A stretch of DNA of 64,000 nucleotides, taken from NCBI RefSeq assembly GCF_039822625.1, contig NZ_JBDLLG010000003.1, forward strand, positions 1-64,000, in the 5' to 3' direction. Source of the stretch: Marinimicrobium locisalis. GTDB lineage: Bacteria; Pseudomonadota; Gammaproteobacteria; Pseudomonadales; Cellvibrionaceae. The notes under the pieces are model-generated. The model was not told the DNA's origin. It saw only the letters and a program-made list of their open reading frames with translations, and did not search any database. Below are positions 41,313 to 50,947 of the stretch, in pieces. How positions within the stretch are numbered: the stretch's first letter is position 1; every line of letters starts with the position of its first letter. A program made the translations under genes and the position numbers.

Positions 41313-42919
41313 CGCGTCGACTCGGCACAGCCACAGTCTTCGTACTGGGTGTAGTAGGCTGCCAGGTATTCCTCAAAGCTACCGGTGTCGGCCGCCTCCA
41401 CCGCTTTCTGATCCTCCAGGGACTGAGCCGCCATCTGCACGAACCGCGCTTGTGTTTCGGGCTCCAGCGGCCGCTTCAGGAACTGCTCCCGATGGCGCTC
41501 TGCAATCGACATCCCGTGGCGGAAAAAGGTCAATTTCTCGCGCCGCATTTCCTCAAGCACTCGCGCCGAGGGCGTCAGGTCTGGATCGGCCAGTTTACTC
41601 TCCTGCGCATCCACCGCTCGGCGGAAGTGGCCGTCGCCGTCGGCCTGGTCCAGCAGGCCCGCACAAGCGCGCATATCCACCAACAAGGCCTGCGCCCACT
41701 CGGCCATCCCCACTTCCCCTTCTCCCCGGCGCAGGGTCAGGCCGGGCTCTCGCCCGCGATAGACAATGCGGGCCTGATTGTCCTGAATGTTGCGGTATTC
41801 TTGATTGTGGGTTTGGGGGCTGGGGGCCAGCAGGCAGTAGAGTAGAAACGCATCCAGGAAGTGAATCTGCTCGGCGCTGATCCCCAGCGGCTCGTAGGGA
41901 TTGAGGTCCACACAGCGCACTTCCACATACTCCACGCCGCGCAAGCGAAGTGCCTGTAACGCCGTTTCACCACGACGAGTAGTGCGCTTGGGGCGAACGC
42001 TGCTATAGAACTCGTTTTCGATCTGCAGCAGGCTGGTGTTGAGCTGCTGATAGCGACCGTCCGCATCGGTCAGGCCAATCGCCTGATAATCCGCATGGGG
42101 CTGGGTGATGGCTCCGCACAGCGTGGTCAGGTAGGTGGACAGGTCGTTATAACAAACAATCATCCGTTGCTGGGCATCGCTTTGGTACCCAAGATCCCCC
42201 ATACGCAAAGAGGTGGCATAAGGGGCGTATAGGGTGTGTTCATCGCCGTGGAAGGGCTGCAGCTTGTGTTTGCGGCCACGGACAAAGGAGCGGCAGACCG
42301 CCGGCGCCGCACCGAAGAGATATATCAACAGCCAGGAGTAGCGCCGGAAGTTGCGAATCAGGTCAAAATACCGCTCGGTTTTGAAGTCCTGCAGGCACTG
42401 GGTGTCCCCCTCCTGGGACTGCAGTTCGCGCCAGAATGCCTCGGGGAGGGAAAAGTTGTAGTGCACTCCGGCAATGGTCTGCATGATTTTGCCGTAGCGG
42501 TAAGCCAGGCCCCAGCGGTAAACGGTTTTCATTTTGCCACTGTTGGAGCGACCGTACTGAGCCACCGGAATCCCCTCTTCCCCTTTGAGTGCGCAGGGCA
42601 TGCTAGTGGGCCAGAGCAGGTTGTCTTTGAGCACGCTGTAAGTGTAGCGGTGGATGTCATCCAGCTGTCCCAACAGCGCGGAAACACTGGTGAAAGGCTC
42701 GGTGATGAACTCCAGCAGGGCTTCGCTGTAGTCGGTCGTAATATGCGGGTGCGTCAGCGCCGAACCGAGCCCGCTCGGATGTTCGTCCTGAGCCAGCTCG
42801 CCGCTGGTGGTCACTCTCAGGCTCTCTTTCTCCACGCCCCGGCGAATGCCCCGCAAGGTCGGGTTGGCGTCAGCTGAGAAGTGGCTCAGCAGGGCGTGGA
42901 GGCGGTTGGGATGGGACAA
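41309..42919 (-). CDS. gshA: Glutamate-cysteine ligase
   Basis: 536 residues, slightly longer than E. coli GshA (518). First step of glutathione synthesis. The start is a TTG preceded by AGGAG; gshA genes with TTG starts are known in E. coli. Motifs: GIRRGVEKESLRVTTSGELA, TTDYSEALLEFITEPFTSV, YRWGLAYRYGKIMQTIAGVH and YNFSLPEAFW. Not in an obvious operon. Confidence 0.97.
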   Translation of the reverse strand: MSHPNRLHALLSHFSADANPTLRGIRRGVEKESLRVTTSGELAQDEHPSGLGSALTHPHITTDYSEALLEFITEPFTSVSALLGQLDDIHRYTYSVLKDNLLWPTSMPCALKGEEGIPVAQYGRSNSGKMKTVYRWGLAYRYGKIMQTIAGVHYNFSLPEAFWRELQSQEGDTQCLQDFKTERYFDLIRNFRRYSWLLIYLFGAAPAVCRSFVRGRKHKLQPFHGDEHTLYAPYATSLRMGDLGYQSDAQQRMIVCYNDLSTYLTTLCGAITQPHADYQAIGLTDADGRYQQLNTSLLQIENEFYSSVRPKRTTRRGETALQALRLRGVEYVEVRCVDLNPYEPLGISAEQIHFLDAFLLYCLLAPSPQTHNQEYRNIQDNQARIVYRGREPGLTLRRGEGEVGMAEWAQALLVDMRACAGLLDQADGDGHFRRAVDAQESKLADPDLTPSARVLEEMRREKLTFFRHGMSIAERHREQFLKRPLEPETQARFVQMAAQSLEDQKAVEAADTGSFEEYLAAYYTQYEDCGCAESTR

Positions 42920-42975
42920 GGGACGCTCCTTAACAAATCAGCCTTGCAGCGGCGCTCCCGGCACGGGCCCGCCTG

Positions 42976-43278
42976 TCAGTCTTGTTCATTGGGGGCGGGC
43001 TCACCCGGCTCCCGTTCGGTCGCCGGGGGTTTGCGCTTGGGCCGAGGCTCGGGCATATCATCCTGGGCCAGCGTGGGCAGGCCTTTCTCGTCCGCTTCAC
43101 AGGGGAGCACTCGAATGCGTTGCTCAAAGTCCCGGGCGCTGATTTCCACCATCTGGTTAACCGCTTCGTCCTTGTGGGGGGTTTTGTACAAAGCGCCGCG
43201 GTCGCGGCCATCCAGCCAGTCTTTCTGCTTCCCCAGGAAATACCCCTCCTGGTTGCGCAGTATGTAAAGCTCACTCAT
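42976..43278 (-). CDS. Small conserved hypothetical protein
   Basis: 100 residues. N-terminal half is a compact domain (MSELYILRNQEGYFLGKQKD, WLDGRDRGALYKTPHKDEAV); the C-terminus is proline- and charge-rich and probably disordered. No catalytic motif. It lies just upstream of gshA on the same strand. Function unknown. Confidence 0.7.
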   Translation of the reverse strand: MSELYILRNQEGYFLGKQKDWLDGRDRGALYKTPHKDEAVNQMVEISARDFEQRIRVLPCEADEKGLPTLAQDDMPEPRPKRKPPATEREPGEPAPNEQD

Positions 43279-43417
43279 CGATCACCTTGCTGTGGTCACT
43301 CAAACTTCGGTCGACGTCGTGCGGGCGGAGGCGGCCCCGCCGAAACCGGAATTGTTCAGGGTTACGCGAGCGAGTGCAAGGGGTTTTTGAGCAGAGGCCC
43401 AAATCGGTGACCGTAAT

Positions 43418-44467
43418 TTACACCGCTCCGGTGGTGGACCCCCGCACGATCAGGGTGTGCTCGAGAATGTCGCACTTTTGAAAGTTGCCTCCCACGGGGC
43501 CGTCCATTTTGACCGCCTCAATCAGCAAATCCACCGACTGGCAGGACAGGGCATCAATAGGCTGGCGAATCGTGGTCAGCGGCGGCCAGACGGAGGTGGC
43601 GAGGCTGGTGTCGTCAAAACCCGCCACGGCAACATCCTCCGGCACGCGCAGGCCACGTCGGTGCAGCACGGCAATCACGGCGCTGGCCATGTCGTCATTG
43701 CTGGCAAGAATGGCCGTGACCGGGGCCCCGGAATCCAGGATTTTTTCGCACGCGATCATGCCATCGTCAAACTCGAACCGCCCCTCGGCGACCAGATCAG
43801 GGTTAACCTCCAGCCCGTGCTTGGCCATGGCTTCGCGAAAGCCTTCAAAGCGTGTCAGGGCAACGCCCTGACGAGTGTCCCCCTTGATAAAGCCGATCTG
43901 CCGATGGCCGCAGGCAATTAAGTGCTCGGTGATCTCAAAGGTGGCTAGAGAGTCGTTGATCGATACATAGGGAGAACGGGATAGCGCCAGCCCCGGCCCC
44001 AGCCGAACATAACAAATGCCGGCGTCATCCAGAGCATCCAGCAGGGGCAGGTATTCACACAGAGGAGGCGGGATGATCATGCCGTCGAGCCGGTAGCGCT
44101 CGGTCAGCTCCGCCACGACCGACGCCACATCCGGCTCGCCGTAGTCACAGGACTCCAACACCAGATGATAGCCCAATTCATTGCAGCGCTTGAGCACCCC
44201 GATGAGGTACTGGCTGATGTAGTTACCGAGCGCATTGTCGTAGAAGAACCCCATCACATAGGACTGGGTGCCGGAGAGGCTGCGGGCGGAGATGTTGAGG
44301 CGGTAATTAAGCGCGCCGACAGCCTCCATCACCCTTTCCCGCGTGGCGGCCGCTACCCGCTCGTTGTTCAACACCCTGGAAACCGTCATGAGGGACACGC
44401 CAGCGCGCTCGGCGACGTCTCTCATAGTAACCTTAGTCGATTTTCCTGCTCGTCGTTTCCTACTCAT
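43418..44467 (-). CDS. LacI-family regulator (GntR/gluconate subgroup-like)
   Basis: 349 residues. N-terminal LacI helix-turn-helix: VTMRDVAERAGVSLMTVSRV and the hinge helix LNISARSLSG. The periplasmic-binding-like effector domain follows (VMGFFYDNALGNYISQYLIG, GFIKGDTRQGVALTRFEGFR, ILASNDDMASAVIAVLHRRG). Divergent from the second LacI gene across a 587-bp zone with two identical operator-like motifs. No sugar genes follow it on its own strand, so it probably acts on distant genes or on the shared promoter. Confidence 0.92.
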   Translation of the reverse strand: MSRKRRAGKSTKVTMRDVAERAGVSLMTVSRVLNNERVAAATRERVMEAVGALNYRLNISARSLSGTQSYVMGFFYDNALGNYISQYLIGVLKRCNELGYHLVLESCDYGEPDVASVVAELTERYRLDGMIIPPPLCEYLPLLDALDDAGICYVRLGPGLALSRSPYVSINDSLATFEITEHLIACGHRQIGFIKGDTRQGVALTRFEGFREAMAKHGLEVNPDLVAEGRFEFDDGMIACEKILDSGAPVTAILASNDDMASAVIAVLHRRGLRVPEDVAVAGFDDTSLATSVWPPLTTIRQPIDALSCQSVDLLIEAVKMDGPVGGNFQKCDILEHTLIVRGSTTGAV

Positions 44468-44707
44468 CCTGTGTCCATCGTCTCACTCGGTCTTGCATTC
44501 CCATGCCCATTCCCACTTCTTGGGCACTGTTTAAGCTACACACTTTACGGAACGCACTTGGTTTTAGAATAACATGGAAATCGACGCGACGAATTAGCCC
44601 GCCGCGCTCTCGGCCTCCTTTAAATTTCCCTCACCCGCTTTTCACGCCCCGTTCCTCCCTGATCTCACGGCTAGGCGAGACCACATCCCCTGAAATCCAC
44701 TCAGAAA

Positions 44708-44720
44708 GGAAACGTTTTCA
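44708..44720 (-). promoter_or_regulatory. LacI-type operator-like site 1
   Basis: GGAAACGTTTTCA; the reverse strand reads TGAAAACGTTTCC. Its first 12 bases are identical to site 2. The core AAACGTTT is a palindrome typical of LacI-family operators. Confidence 0.6.
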
Positions 44721-44995
44721 CGCCAAACTCCTCTTCTGCCCGTTTTTCATAACCTCAGCCCGAAGGATTCATATTTCTTATAACCAGGGGGCCACCTTTC
44801 GCTACCCGCCCGGCCATAAGCCCTTAAAACCCTTTATAAATCAGATGGTTGCATAATTTAACCCAGCAAACCCGCCGGCACCAAAGGGAGGCTTTGCCCT
44901 GTCGCTTCTTGGCGGATAAAGAAAATACTTGCATCACCACTGGAGGCCACGGCATACTATTTTCAAGTGTAGAGCGCCTGTTTTGCGTCTGCAAA

Positions 44996-45008
44996 TGAAA
45001 ACGTTTCG
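44996..45008 (+). promoter_or_regulatory. LacI-type operator-like site 2
   Basis: TGAAAACGTTTCG, 47 bases upstream of the start of the LacI gene at 45055. The position suits autorepression of the xylose operon regulator. Confidence 0.6.
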
Positions 45009-45054
45009 ATTTTGTGAAGGGCTCAATTCCGGTAGCCACTGGTGTTCTGTAAAA

Positions 45055-46107
45055 ATGTCCATTAAAGACGTCGCCAAAATCGCCGGGGTCTCCATCTCGA
45101 CCGTCTCGCGCTGCCTGAACAGCCCCGAGAACGTGAAGGATAAAACCCTGGCCGCCGTCCAGTCCGCCATTGAGCAGACCGGCTATGCCCCCAATGCGCT
45201 CGCGCGCAACTTCCGCCGGGGCAAAACCGGGCTGGTAATGGTGGTGCTGCAATCGGTGGGGCTGCCATTCTGGGAAGGCGTTATGCGGGGCATTAATGGC
45301 GTGGCTCGGGAAGAAGGCTACTCGATTCTGATTCGGGAAACCGCCAGTAGCCTGCCGGAGCTGGATGACTACCTGAAAATGGTGATGTCCAAAGAGGCAG
45401 ACGGCATCATTATTCTCGCCAGCCCTTCGCCCTTCTCAAGTGCCAGCGCCTATTCCACCCAGGACCGGCGCACCCCCATTGTGCTCGGCTGTGAAAACGT
45501 CACGGATGAGCTGGCCCACATTCCCAGTGTGCGGGTGGATAACCGCCAGGCCGCCAACGAAGCCACACGCTACTTACTTCAACTGGGGCACGAACGCATT
45601 GGATTTATTACCGGCTCGCGCGGTTCTCTGCTGACCCGGGACCGAGAGCGGGGCTACTGGGATGCCATGAAGACCAGCCCCCTCGGCCAGCACCGCGACT
45701 GGGTAGTGAACGGCGACCAGAGCATTGAAGGCGCTCGGCGCGCCACGCGCAAACTGCTCAGCCTCGCGGAACGCCCCAGCGCCATTTTTTGTGCCAACGA
45801 CGAAATGGCCATGGCCTGTATTTATGAGATTAAGCGCAGCGGCTTAAGCGTCCCGGAGGATGTCTCCGTGCTCGGCTTCGATGACATTCGCTACGCCGCC
45901 ATCATGGACCCGCCGCTGACCACGGTGGTGCAGCCCACCGAGGAAATCGGCGAGCGCACCATGCGCCGGCTACTTAATGCCATTGAAGGCCGTGACATCG
46001 GAGAGGCGCCGGAGATTGTCGAGCACCGGCTGATCGTGCGCGAATCCACGGCGCCACCCCAGAGTGAGACCACCGCCGGGGAGAAGCGCCGGGAATTGCC
46101 CGTCTAA
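45055..46107 (+). CDS. LacI-family regulator of the xylose operon (putative)
   Basis: 350 residues from ATG 45055 (MSIKDVAKIAGVSISTVSRC), the standard LacI start; the open frame upstream adds 42 unrelated residues and covers the operator. Helix-turn-helix and hinge (NALARNFRRGKTGL) are intact, followed by a sugar-binding-like domain with RVDNRQAANEATRYLLQLGH, RIGFITGSRG and VLGFDDIRYAAIMDPPLTTV. The xylB-xylA-porter genes follow on the same strand after 130 bases, so xylose control is inferred from position. Confidence 0.92.
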   Translation: MSIKDVAKIAGVSISTVSRCLNSPENVKDKTLAAVQSAIEQTGYAPNALARNFRRGKTGLVMVVLQSVGLPFWEGVMRGINGVAREEGYSILIRETASSLPELDDYLKMVMSKEADGIIILASPSPFSSASAYSTQDRRTPIVLGCENVTDELAHIPSVRVDNRQAANEATRYLLQLGHERIGFITGSRGSLLTRDRERGYWDAMKTSPLGQHRDWVVNGDQSIEGARRATRKLLSLAERPSAIFCANDEMAMACIYEIKRSGLSVPEDVSVLGFDDIRYAAIMDPPLTTVVQPTEEIGERTMRRLLNAIEGRDIGEAPEIVEHRLIVRESTAPPQSETTAGEKRRELPV

Positions 46108-46237
46108 AGGCGGGCTGCTATACCATTAGTTGGTCACGTAAACCCTAAGCGGCTCCCGACGCCACAAGGCAACTGAAGCCATAAGGCAACTAAGGGACAA
46201 CCGAACAGACAACACGCAGATGAGACGAGACACACAT

Positions 46238-47737
46238 ATGTACTTTCTAGGCTTAGATATCGGCAGTTCCTCGGTCAAGTTGTCCGTTATTGACGGCGAC
46301 AGTGGCGAGCGCGTGGCCAATGCCACCTACCCGCCCCAGGAAATGACCATTGACGCTCCCCAGTCCGGCTGGGCCGAACAGGCGCCGGAAGACTGGTGGG
46401 AGGCGATTCAAAAGGGCTGCGAACAGATGTGGCAGACCAAGCCGGAGGCCAAAGACAAGATTGGCGCCATCGGCATTTCCTACCAGATGCACGGCTTGGT
46501 GGCCCTGGATAAAGACGGCAAGGTGCTGCGCCCCTCCATCATCTGGTGCGATAGCCGCGCGGTCGACACGGGCGAGAAGGCCTTTGCGGAACTGGGCCAG
46601 GAATGGTGCATGGAACACCTGCTGAACTCACCCGGTAACTTCACCGCCGCCAAGCTGCGCTGGGTGCAGGAAAATGAACCGGAGCTGTACGACCGGATCG
46701 ACAAAATCATGCTGCCCGGGGACTATATCGCTTACAAGCTGACCGGCGAGTGCACCACCACCGCCTCCGGTCTGTCCGAAGGCGTATTCTGGGACTTTTC
46801 CGAAAACAAGGCCTCCGACAAGTTGCTCAAGCACTGGCACATCGACCCCAGCCTGCTGGCCCGGCAAGTCCCCAACCTGGGCGTGCAGGGCGAAGTGAAT
46901 GAGCAGGCCGCCCGCGAGCTGGGCATCAACGCCGGTGCCAAGCTAGCCTTCCGCGCCGGTGACCAAGTGGCCAACGCCATGAGCCTGAATGTGCTCGAGC
47001 CGGGCGATGTTGCCACCACCGCCGGCACATCCGGGGTGGTTTACGCGGTCACCGACAAAAACATTGCGGACCCGGACCAGCGCATCAACACCTTCCTGCA
47101 CGTGAACAAGGGCGAGGCCGAGGTTCACCGGGGCCTGCTGGCCTGCATTAATGGCGCCGGGCGCATGAACAGCTGGCTGCGGGGCGTACTGAGCGCCGGT
47201 GGCGATGTGTCCTACCCGAAATTGAATGAGCTGGGCGAGTCGGTCGCCCCGGGCAGTGACGGCCTGAACGTCTATCCGTTTGGTAACGGGGCCGAGCGGA
47301 TCATGCGCAACAAGCTGTTGTCCGCGCAGATGGACGGCCTGGACCTGAACCGCCACAGCGTCAACCATGTGGCGCGCGCCACCCAGGAAGGGGTGGCCTA
47401 CGCCATGAACCTGGGTTTTGACTTGATCAAAGGCCTGGGGGCGGAAACCCGTGTAGTTCGGGCCGGGCACAGCAACATGTTCTTGAGCCCGATCTTCAGC
47501 AGCGCTTTCGTCAACCTGACCGGTGCGCCGCTGGAGCTGTATCAGACGGACAGTGCCGACGGCGTTGCCCGCGCGGCCGCCTGGGGTTGTGACTTCTACA
47601 CCAACCGCGAGGACGTCTTCCGCACCCTGACCCGCAAAGCGGTGTTGGAGCCGGAGGCCAAGCTGCAAGCCCAGTATCAGGAACTCTACGGCCAGTGGCG
47701 TGAAGCCGTCGAGCGGCGCCTCAGCGACGCCCAATAG
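46238..47737 (+). CDS. xylB: Xylulokinase
   Basis: 499 residues from ATG 46238 (MYFLGLDIGSSSVKLSVIDG); an ATG six codons earlier is possible but both lack a strong ribosome-binding site. FGGY kinase fold: phosphate 1 loop GLDIGSSSVKL, substrate region SYQMHGLVALDKDGKVLRPS and IIWCDSRA with the catalytic Asp in FRAGDQVANAMSLN, and ATTAGTSGVVYAV. Phosphorylates D-xylulose made by XylA, encoded 82 bases downstream. Confidence 0.96.
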   Translation: MYFLGLDIGSSSVKLSVIDGDSGERVANATYPPQEMTIDAPQSGWAEQAPEDWWEAIQKGCEQMWQTKPEAKDKIGAIGISYQMHGLVALDKDGKVLRPSIIWCDSRAVDTGEKAFAELGQEWCMEHLLNSPGNFTAAKLRWVQENEPELYDRIDKIMLPGDYIAYKLTGECTTTASGLSEGVFWDFSENKASDKLLKHWHIDPSLLARQVPNLGVQGEVNEQAARELGINAGAKLAFRAGDQVANAMSLNVLEPGDVATTAGTSGVVYAVTDKNIADPDQRINTFLHVNKGEAEVHRGLLACINGAGRMNSWLRGVLSAGGDVSYPKLNELGESVAPGSDGLNVYPFGNGAERIMRNKLLSAQMDGLDLNRHSVNHVARATQEGVAYAMNLGFDLIKGLGAETRVVRAGHSNMFLSPIFSSAFVNLTGAPLELYQTDSADGVARAAAWGCDFYTNREDVFRTLTRKAVLEPEAKLQAQYQELYGQWREAVERRLSDAQ

Positions 47738-47819
47738 CAACATCAGAAACCCGGGCCTCTCCTGTTTATTTGGCCATGGCCCGATCCATTATCCACACAG
47801 AGCAAAAAAGGTTTTTACC

Positions 47820-49151
47820 ATGAGCATTACACTAGGTGATAAAGAGTACTTCCCGGGGGTCGACAAGATCCAATACGAAGGGCCCGAGTCCGACAACCCC
47901 TTTGCCTTTAAATGGTATGACGAGAACAAGGTCGTCGCCGGCAAAACCATGAAGGAGCACTTCAAGTTTGCCGTCTGCTACTGGCATACCTTCTGCGGCG
48001 CCGGTCACGATCCGTTCGGCCCCGGCCCCTTCCACTTCCCCTGGAGCGAAGGCAAGGACCACGAGACCCGCACCCGCATGAAGCTGGACGCGGCGTTTGA
48101 GTTCTTCACCAAGCTGGGCACCCCCTACTACTGCTTCCACGATGTGGACGTCATTGAAGAGGCTGACTCCCGCGCGGAAACCCAGAAGCGTCTGTTCAAC
48201 TGGGTTGAAATGGCCAAAGAAAAGCAGAAAGAGTCCGGCGTAAAGCTGCTGTGGGGCACCTCCAACCTGTTCACCAACCCGCGGTTCATGAACGGTGCTT
48301 CCACCAACCCGGATTTCGACGTGGTCGCCTTCGCTGGCGCACAGCTGAAAGACGCGATTGATGCCACTATCGAACTCGGCGGTGAGAACTATGTGTTCTG
48401 GGGCGGCCGTGAAGGCTACATGAGCCTGCTGAACTCCGACATTAAGCGCGAACAGGAACACCTGGCCCGCTTCCTGACCATCGCTCGGGACTACGGCCGC
48501 GCCAATGGCTTTAAGGGCAACTTCCTGATCGAGCCCAAGCCCATGGAGCCGACCAAGCACCAGTACGATTTCGACAGCGAAACCGTCATCGGTTTCTTGC
48601 GTCACCACGGCCTGGACAAGGATTTCAAACTGAACATTGAAACCAACCACGCCACTCTGGCCCAGCACACCATGGACCACGAGATGCAGGTAGCGGCCAA
48701 TGCCGGCATGCTGGGCTCCATCGACGCCAACCGCGGCGACTACCAGAACTCCTGGGATACCGACCAGTTCCCCTACAACATCAACGAAACCGTTGAAATG
48801 CTGTTGGTTCTGCTGCGTCACGGCGGCTTCCAGGGCGGTGGCGTGAACTTCGATGCGAAGCGTCGTCGCAACTCTACTGACCTGAACGATACCTTCCACG
48901 GCCACATCGGCGGCATGGACGTGTTCGCCCGCTCACTGCTGATTGCGGACGACCTGATCCAGAAGTCTCCGTTGGAAAAGATGCGCGCCGAGCGTTACTC
49001 CTCGTTCGATAGCGGCAAAGGCGCCGAGTTCGAGCAGGGCAAGCTGTCTCTGGAGCAACTGGCCGAGATCGGCAACAAGGTAGGCGAGCCCAAGCAAATC
49101 AGCGGCCAGCAGGAACTGTACGAGAACATCATCAACCGCTACGTGCGTTGA
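47820..49151 (+). CDS. xylA: Xylose isomerase
   Basis: 443 residues (class II length) from ATG 47820. Converts D-xylose to D-xylulose. Active-site signatures: FHDVDVIEE, VFWGGREGYMSLLNSD, NFLIEPKPMEPTKHQYDFDS, NIETNHATLAQHTMDHE and SIDANRGDYQNSWDTDQFP, which hold the two metal sites and the catalytic His. Second gene of the xylBA unit, closed by a strong terminator. Confidence 0.98.
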   Translation: MSITLGDKEYFPGVDKIQYEGPESDNPFAFKWYDENKVVAGKTMKEHFKFAVCYWHTFCGAGHDPFGPGPFHFPWSEGKDHETRTRMKLDAAFEFFTKLGTPYYCFHDVDVIEEADSRAETQKRLFNWVEMAKEKQKESGVKLLWGTSNLFTNPRFMNGASTNPDFDVVAFAGAQLKDAIDATIELGGENYVFWGGREGYMSLLNSDIKREQEHLARFLTIARDYGRANGFKGNFLIEPKPMEPTKHQYDFDSETVIGFLRHHGLDKDFKLNIETNHATLAQHTMDHEMQVAANAGMLGSIDANRGDYQNSWDTDQFPYNINETVEMLLVLLRHGGFQGGGVNFDAKRRRNSTDLNDTFHGHIGGMDVFARSLLIADDLIQKSPLEKMRAERYSSFDSGKGAEFEQGKLSLEQLAEIGNKVGEPKQISGQQELYENIINRYVR

Positions 49152-49180
49152 TAGCGTCTCGCTAGGCAATAGCCGCTAAG

Positions 49181-49213
49181 GGGCCGTGTTTTACGAAACA
49201 CGGCCCTTTTTTT
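49181..49213 (+). terminator. Rho-independent terminator after xylA
   Basis: GGGCCGTGTTT / AAACACGGCCC stem followed by TTTTTTT. Confidence 0.93.
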
Positions 49214-49473
49214 ATTAAGGGCACCTCTAAAGACACTTTTTCATGGAGGTACGACAGGGACCGGCGGCTACTGGAGTATCCTACTCCGGCCTGATAAGCT
49301 AGCCCGGTTCCGAGCCGTGGTGTAATAATAAACGGCAGGCACCCCTTGGCCGGCGGCTTTCCAGAACTTTGCCCGAGCGCGCCGGCGGCGAGAGTCGACA
49401 TGGGGGCAGCACCCGGTTCAACGATAACAAGCCATATAAACTGCCTTCGATCCAACAAAAATAGGTATGCTCC
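49214..49473. other. Promoter region of the sugar porter
   Basis: 260 bases, no gene. Holds a small hairpin GGAGTA-TCC-TACTCC at about 49275-49290. No copy of the LacI operator-like motif was seen. Confidence 0.4.
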
Positions 49474-50892
49474 ATGACAACTCAATCTCACCCCGAACAG
49501 GGGAGTACCGCTTTTGTCGTCCTGATCAGCTGCATTGCCACCATCGGCGGCTTTCTGTTTGGTTTTGACAGCGGCGTTATTAACGGCACGGTAGACGGTC
49601 TACAACAGGCTTTTAACTCCGACAGCGCCGGCACCGGCTTCAGTGTTTCGTCCATGCTTCTCGGCTGTGCCTTCGGCGCGCTTTTTGCCGGCCGCATGGC
49701 CGACCGTTTCGGCCGCCGCGCACTGCTAATCGCCGCCTCGGTGTTCTTTATCGTCTCCGCCTGGGGCTCCGGCGTCGCCGGCGGCACGGTCGAGTTCGTT
49801 ATCTACCGGATCATCGGTGGGCTTGCCGTGGGCGCCGCCAGTGTCATGGCACCGGCCTATATCAGCGAAGTGGCCCCGGCCCGCTATCGCGGCATGCTGA
49901 CGTCGGTACAGCAGATCGCGATCATCTCCGGCCTGACGGCCGCGTTTTTCAGCAACTACCTTCTGGCCAAGTTCGCCGGCGGCTCCACCACCGAGTTCTG
50001 GATGGGCTATGATACCTGGCGCTGGATGTTCTGGATGGAACTGATTCCGGCTTCGATTTTCTTCCTCGCCCTGCTGGGCATTCCCGAAAGCCCGCGTTTT
50101 CTGGTGGCCTCCGGCAAAACCGAAAAGGCCAGCGCCGTGCTTTCTCGGCTTTATGGTCGCAGCACGGCGGAAACCAAGGCCAAGGAGATCAGCGACTCAT
50201 TGGCAAGCGACCACCACCGGCCGCGCTTTCGTGATCTGCTGAGTAAACAGACCGGCATGGTTCGGCCCATCGTGTGGGTCGGTGTTGGTCTGGCGGTTCT
50301 GCAGCAACTCGTGGGCATTAACGTTGTATTCTACTACGGCGCTGTTCTGTGGCAGGCCGCCGGCTTCTCCGAGAGCGATGCTCTCGCGATCAACGTGATT
50401 TCGGGCAGTATCAGCATCGGTGCCTGCCTGATTACCTTTTTCTTCGTGGACAAAATCGGGCGCAAGCCGCTGTTGTGGTTCGGCTCCGCCGGTATGGCGC
50501 TCAGCCTGGGGCTGGTGGCTTACGCCTTCGCCGATGCGCCGGTCAACCTGGAAACGGGTAACCTGAACCTCTCCGATGATGCCGGTCTGTTGGCGCTGAT
50601 CGCCGCCAACACCTACGTGTTTCTGTTTAACCTGTCCTGGGGTCCGGTCATGTGGATTATGCTGGGCGAGATGTTCCCCAACCAGATCCGCGGCTCGGGC
50701 CTGGCGGTGGCGGGTCTGTTCCAGTGGCTGGCCAACTTCCTGGTGACTTACACCTTCCCAATTCTGCTGGCCGGTTTGGGGCTGTCCCTCACCTACGGCA
50801 TTTACACCTTCTTCGCCGCTCTTTCAGTGGTCTTTGTGCTCGTCTTTGTGCGCGAGACCAAGGGCAAAGAATTGGAAGAAATGGAAGGGTAA
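49474..50892 (+). CDS. MFS sugar:proton symporter (XylE/GalP type)
   Basis: 472 residues with twelve predicted membrane helices. Sugar-porter signatures: GFDSGVINGTVDGLQQAF, GRMADRFGRRALLIAA, YRIIGGLAVGAASVMAPAYI followed by SEVAPARYRGML, PESPRFLVASGK, LQQLVGINVVFYYG and the C-terminal RETKGKELEEMEG. Probably imports D-xylose for the upstream xylAB genes, but it has its own promoter region. Confidence 0.92.
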   Translation: MTTQSHPEQGSTAFVVLISCIATIGGFLFGFDSGVINGTVDGLQQAFNSDSAGTGFSVSSMLLGCAFGALFAGRMADRFGRRALLIAASVFFIVSAWGSGVAGGTVEFVIYRIIGGLAVGAASVMAPAYISEVAPARYRGMLTSVQQIAIISGLTAAFFSNYLLAKFAGGSTTEFWMGYDTWRWMFWMELIPASIFFLALLGIPESPRFLVASGKTEKASAVLSRLYGRSTAETKAKEISDSLASDHHRPRFRDLLSKQTGMVRPIVWVGVGLAVLQQLVGINVVFYYGAVLWQAAGFSESDALAINVISGSISIGACLITFFFVDKIGRKPLLWFGSAGMALSLGLVAYAFADAPVNLETGNLNLSDDAGLLALIAANTYVFLFNLSWGPVMWIMLGEMFPNQIRGSGLAVAGLFQWLANFLVTYTFPILLAGLGLSLTYGIYTFFAALSVVFVLVFVRETKGKELEEMEG

Positions 50893-50908
50893 CACTTGGG
50901 CAGAAGGT

Positions 50909-50941
50909 GTCGGATTACGCCCCTTTCGGGGCTAATCCGAC
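50909..50941. terminator. Hairpin between porter and Nudix genes
   Basis: GTCGGATTACGCCCC-TTTC-GGGGCTAATCCGAC; long stem, no T-tract. Likely shared by the two convergent genes. Confidence 0.65.
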
Positions 50942-50947
50942 GATCCT

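Larger units (their letters stand above)
44468..45054. other. Divergent control region between two LacI genes
   Basis: 587 bases without a gene, AT-richer than its surroundings. Contains the two operator-like sites at 44708-44720 and 44996-45008. Confidence 0.6.

Noticed and set aside
47832..48905. 357-residue frame antisense to xylA
   Set aside because: Mirror image of a strongly conserved gene; it arises from the codon bias of xylA.
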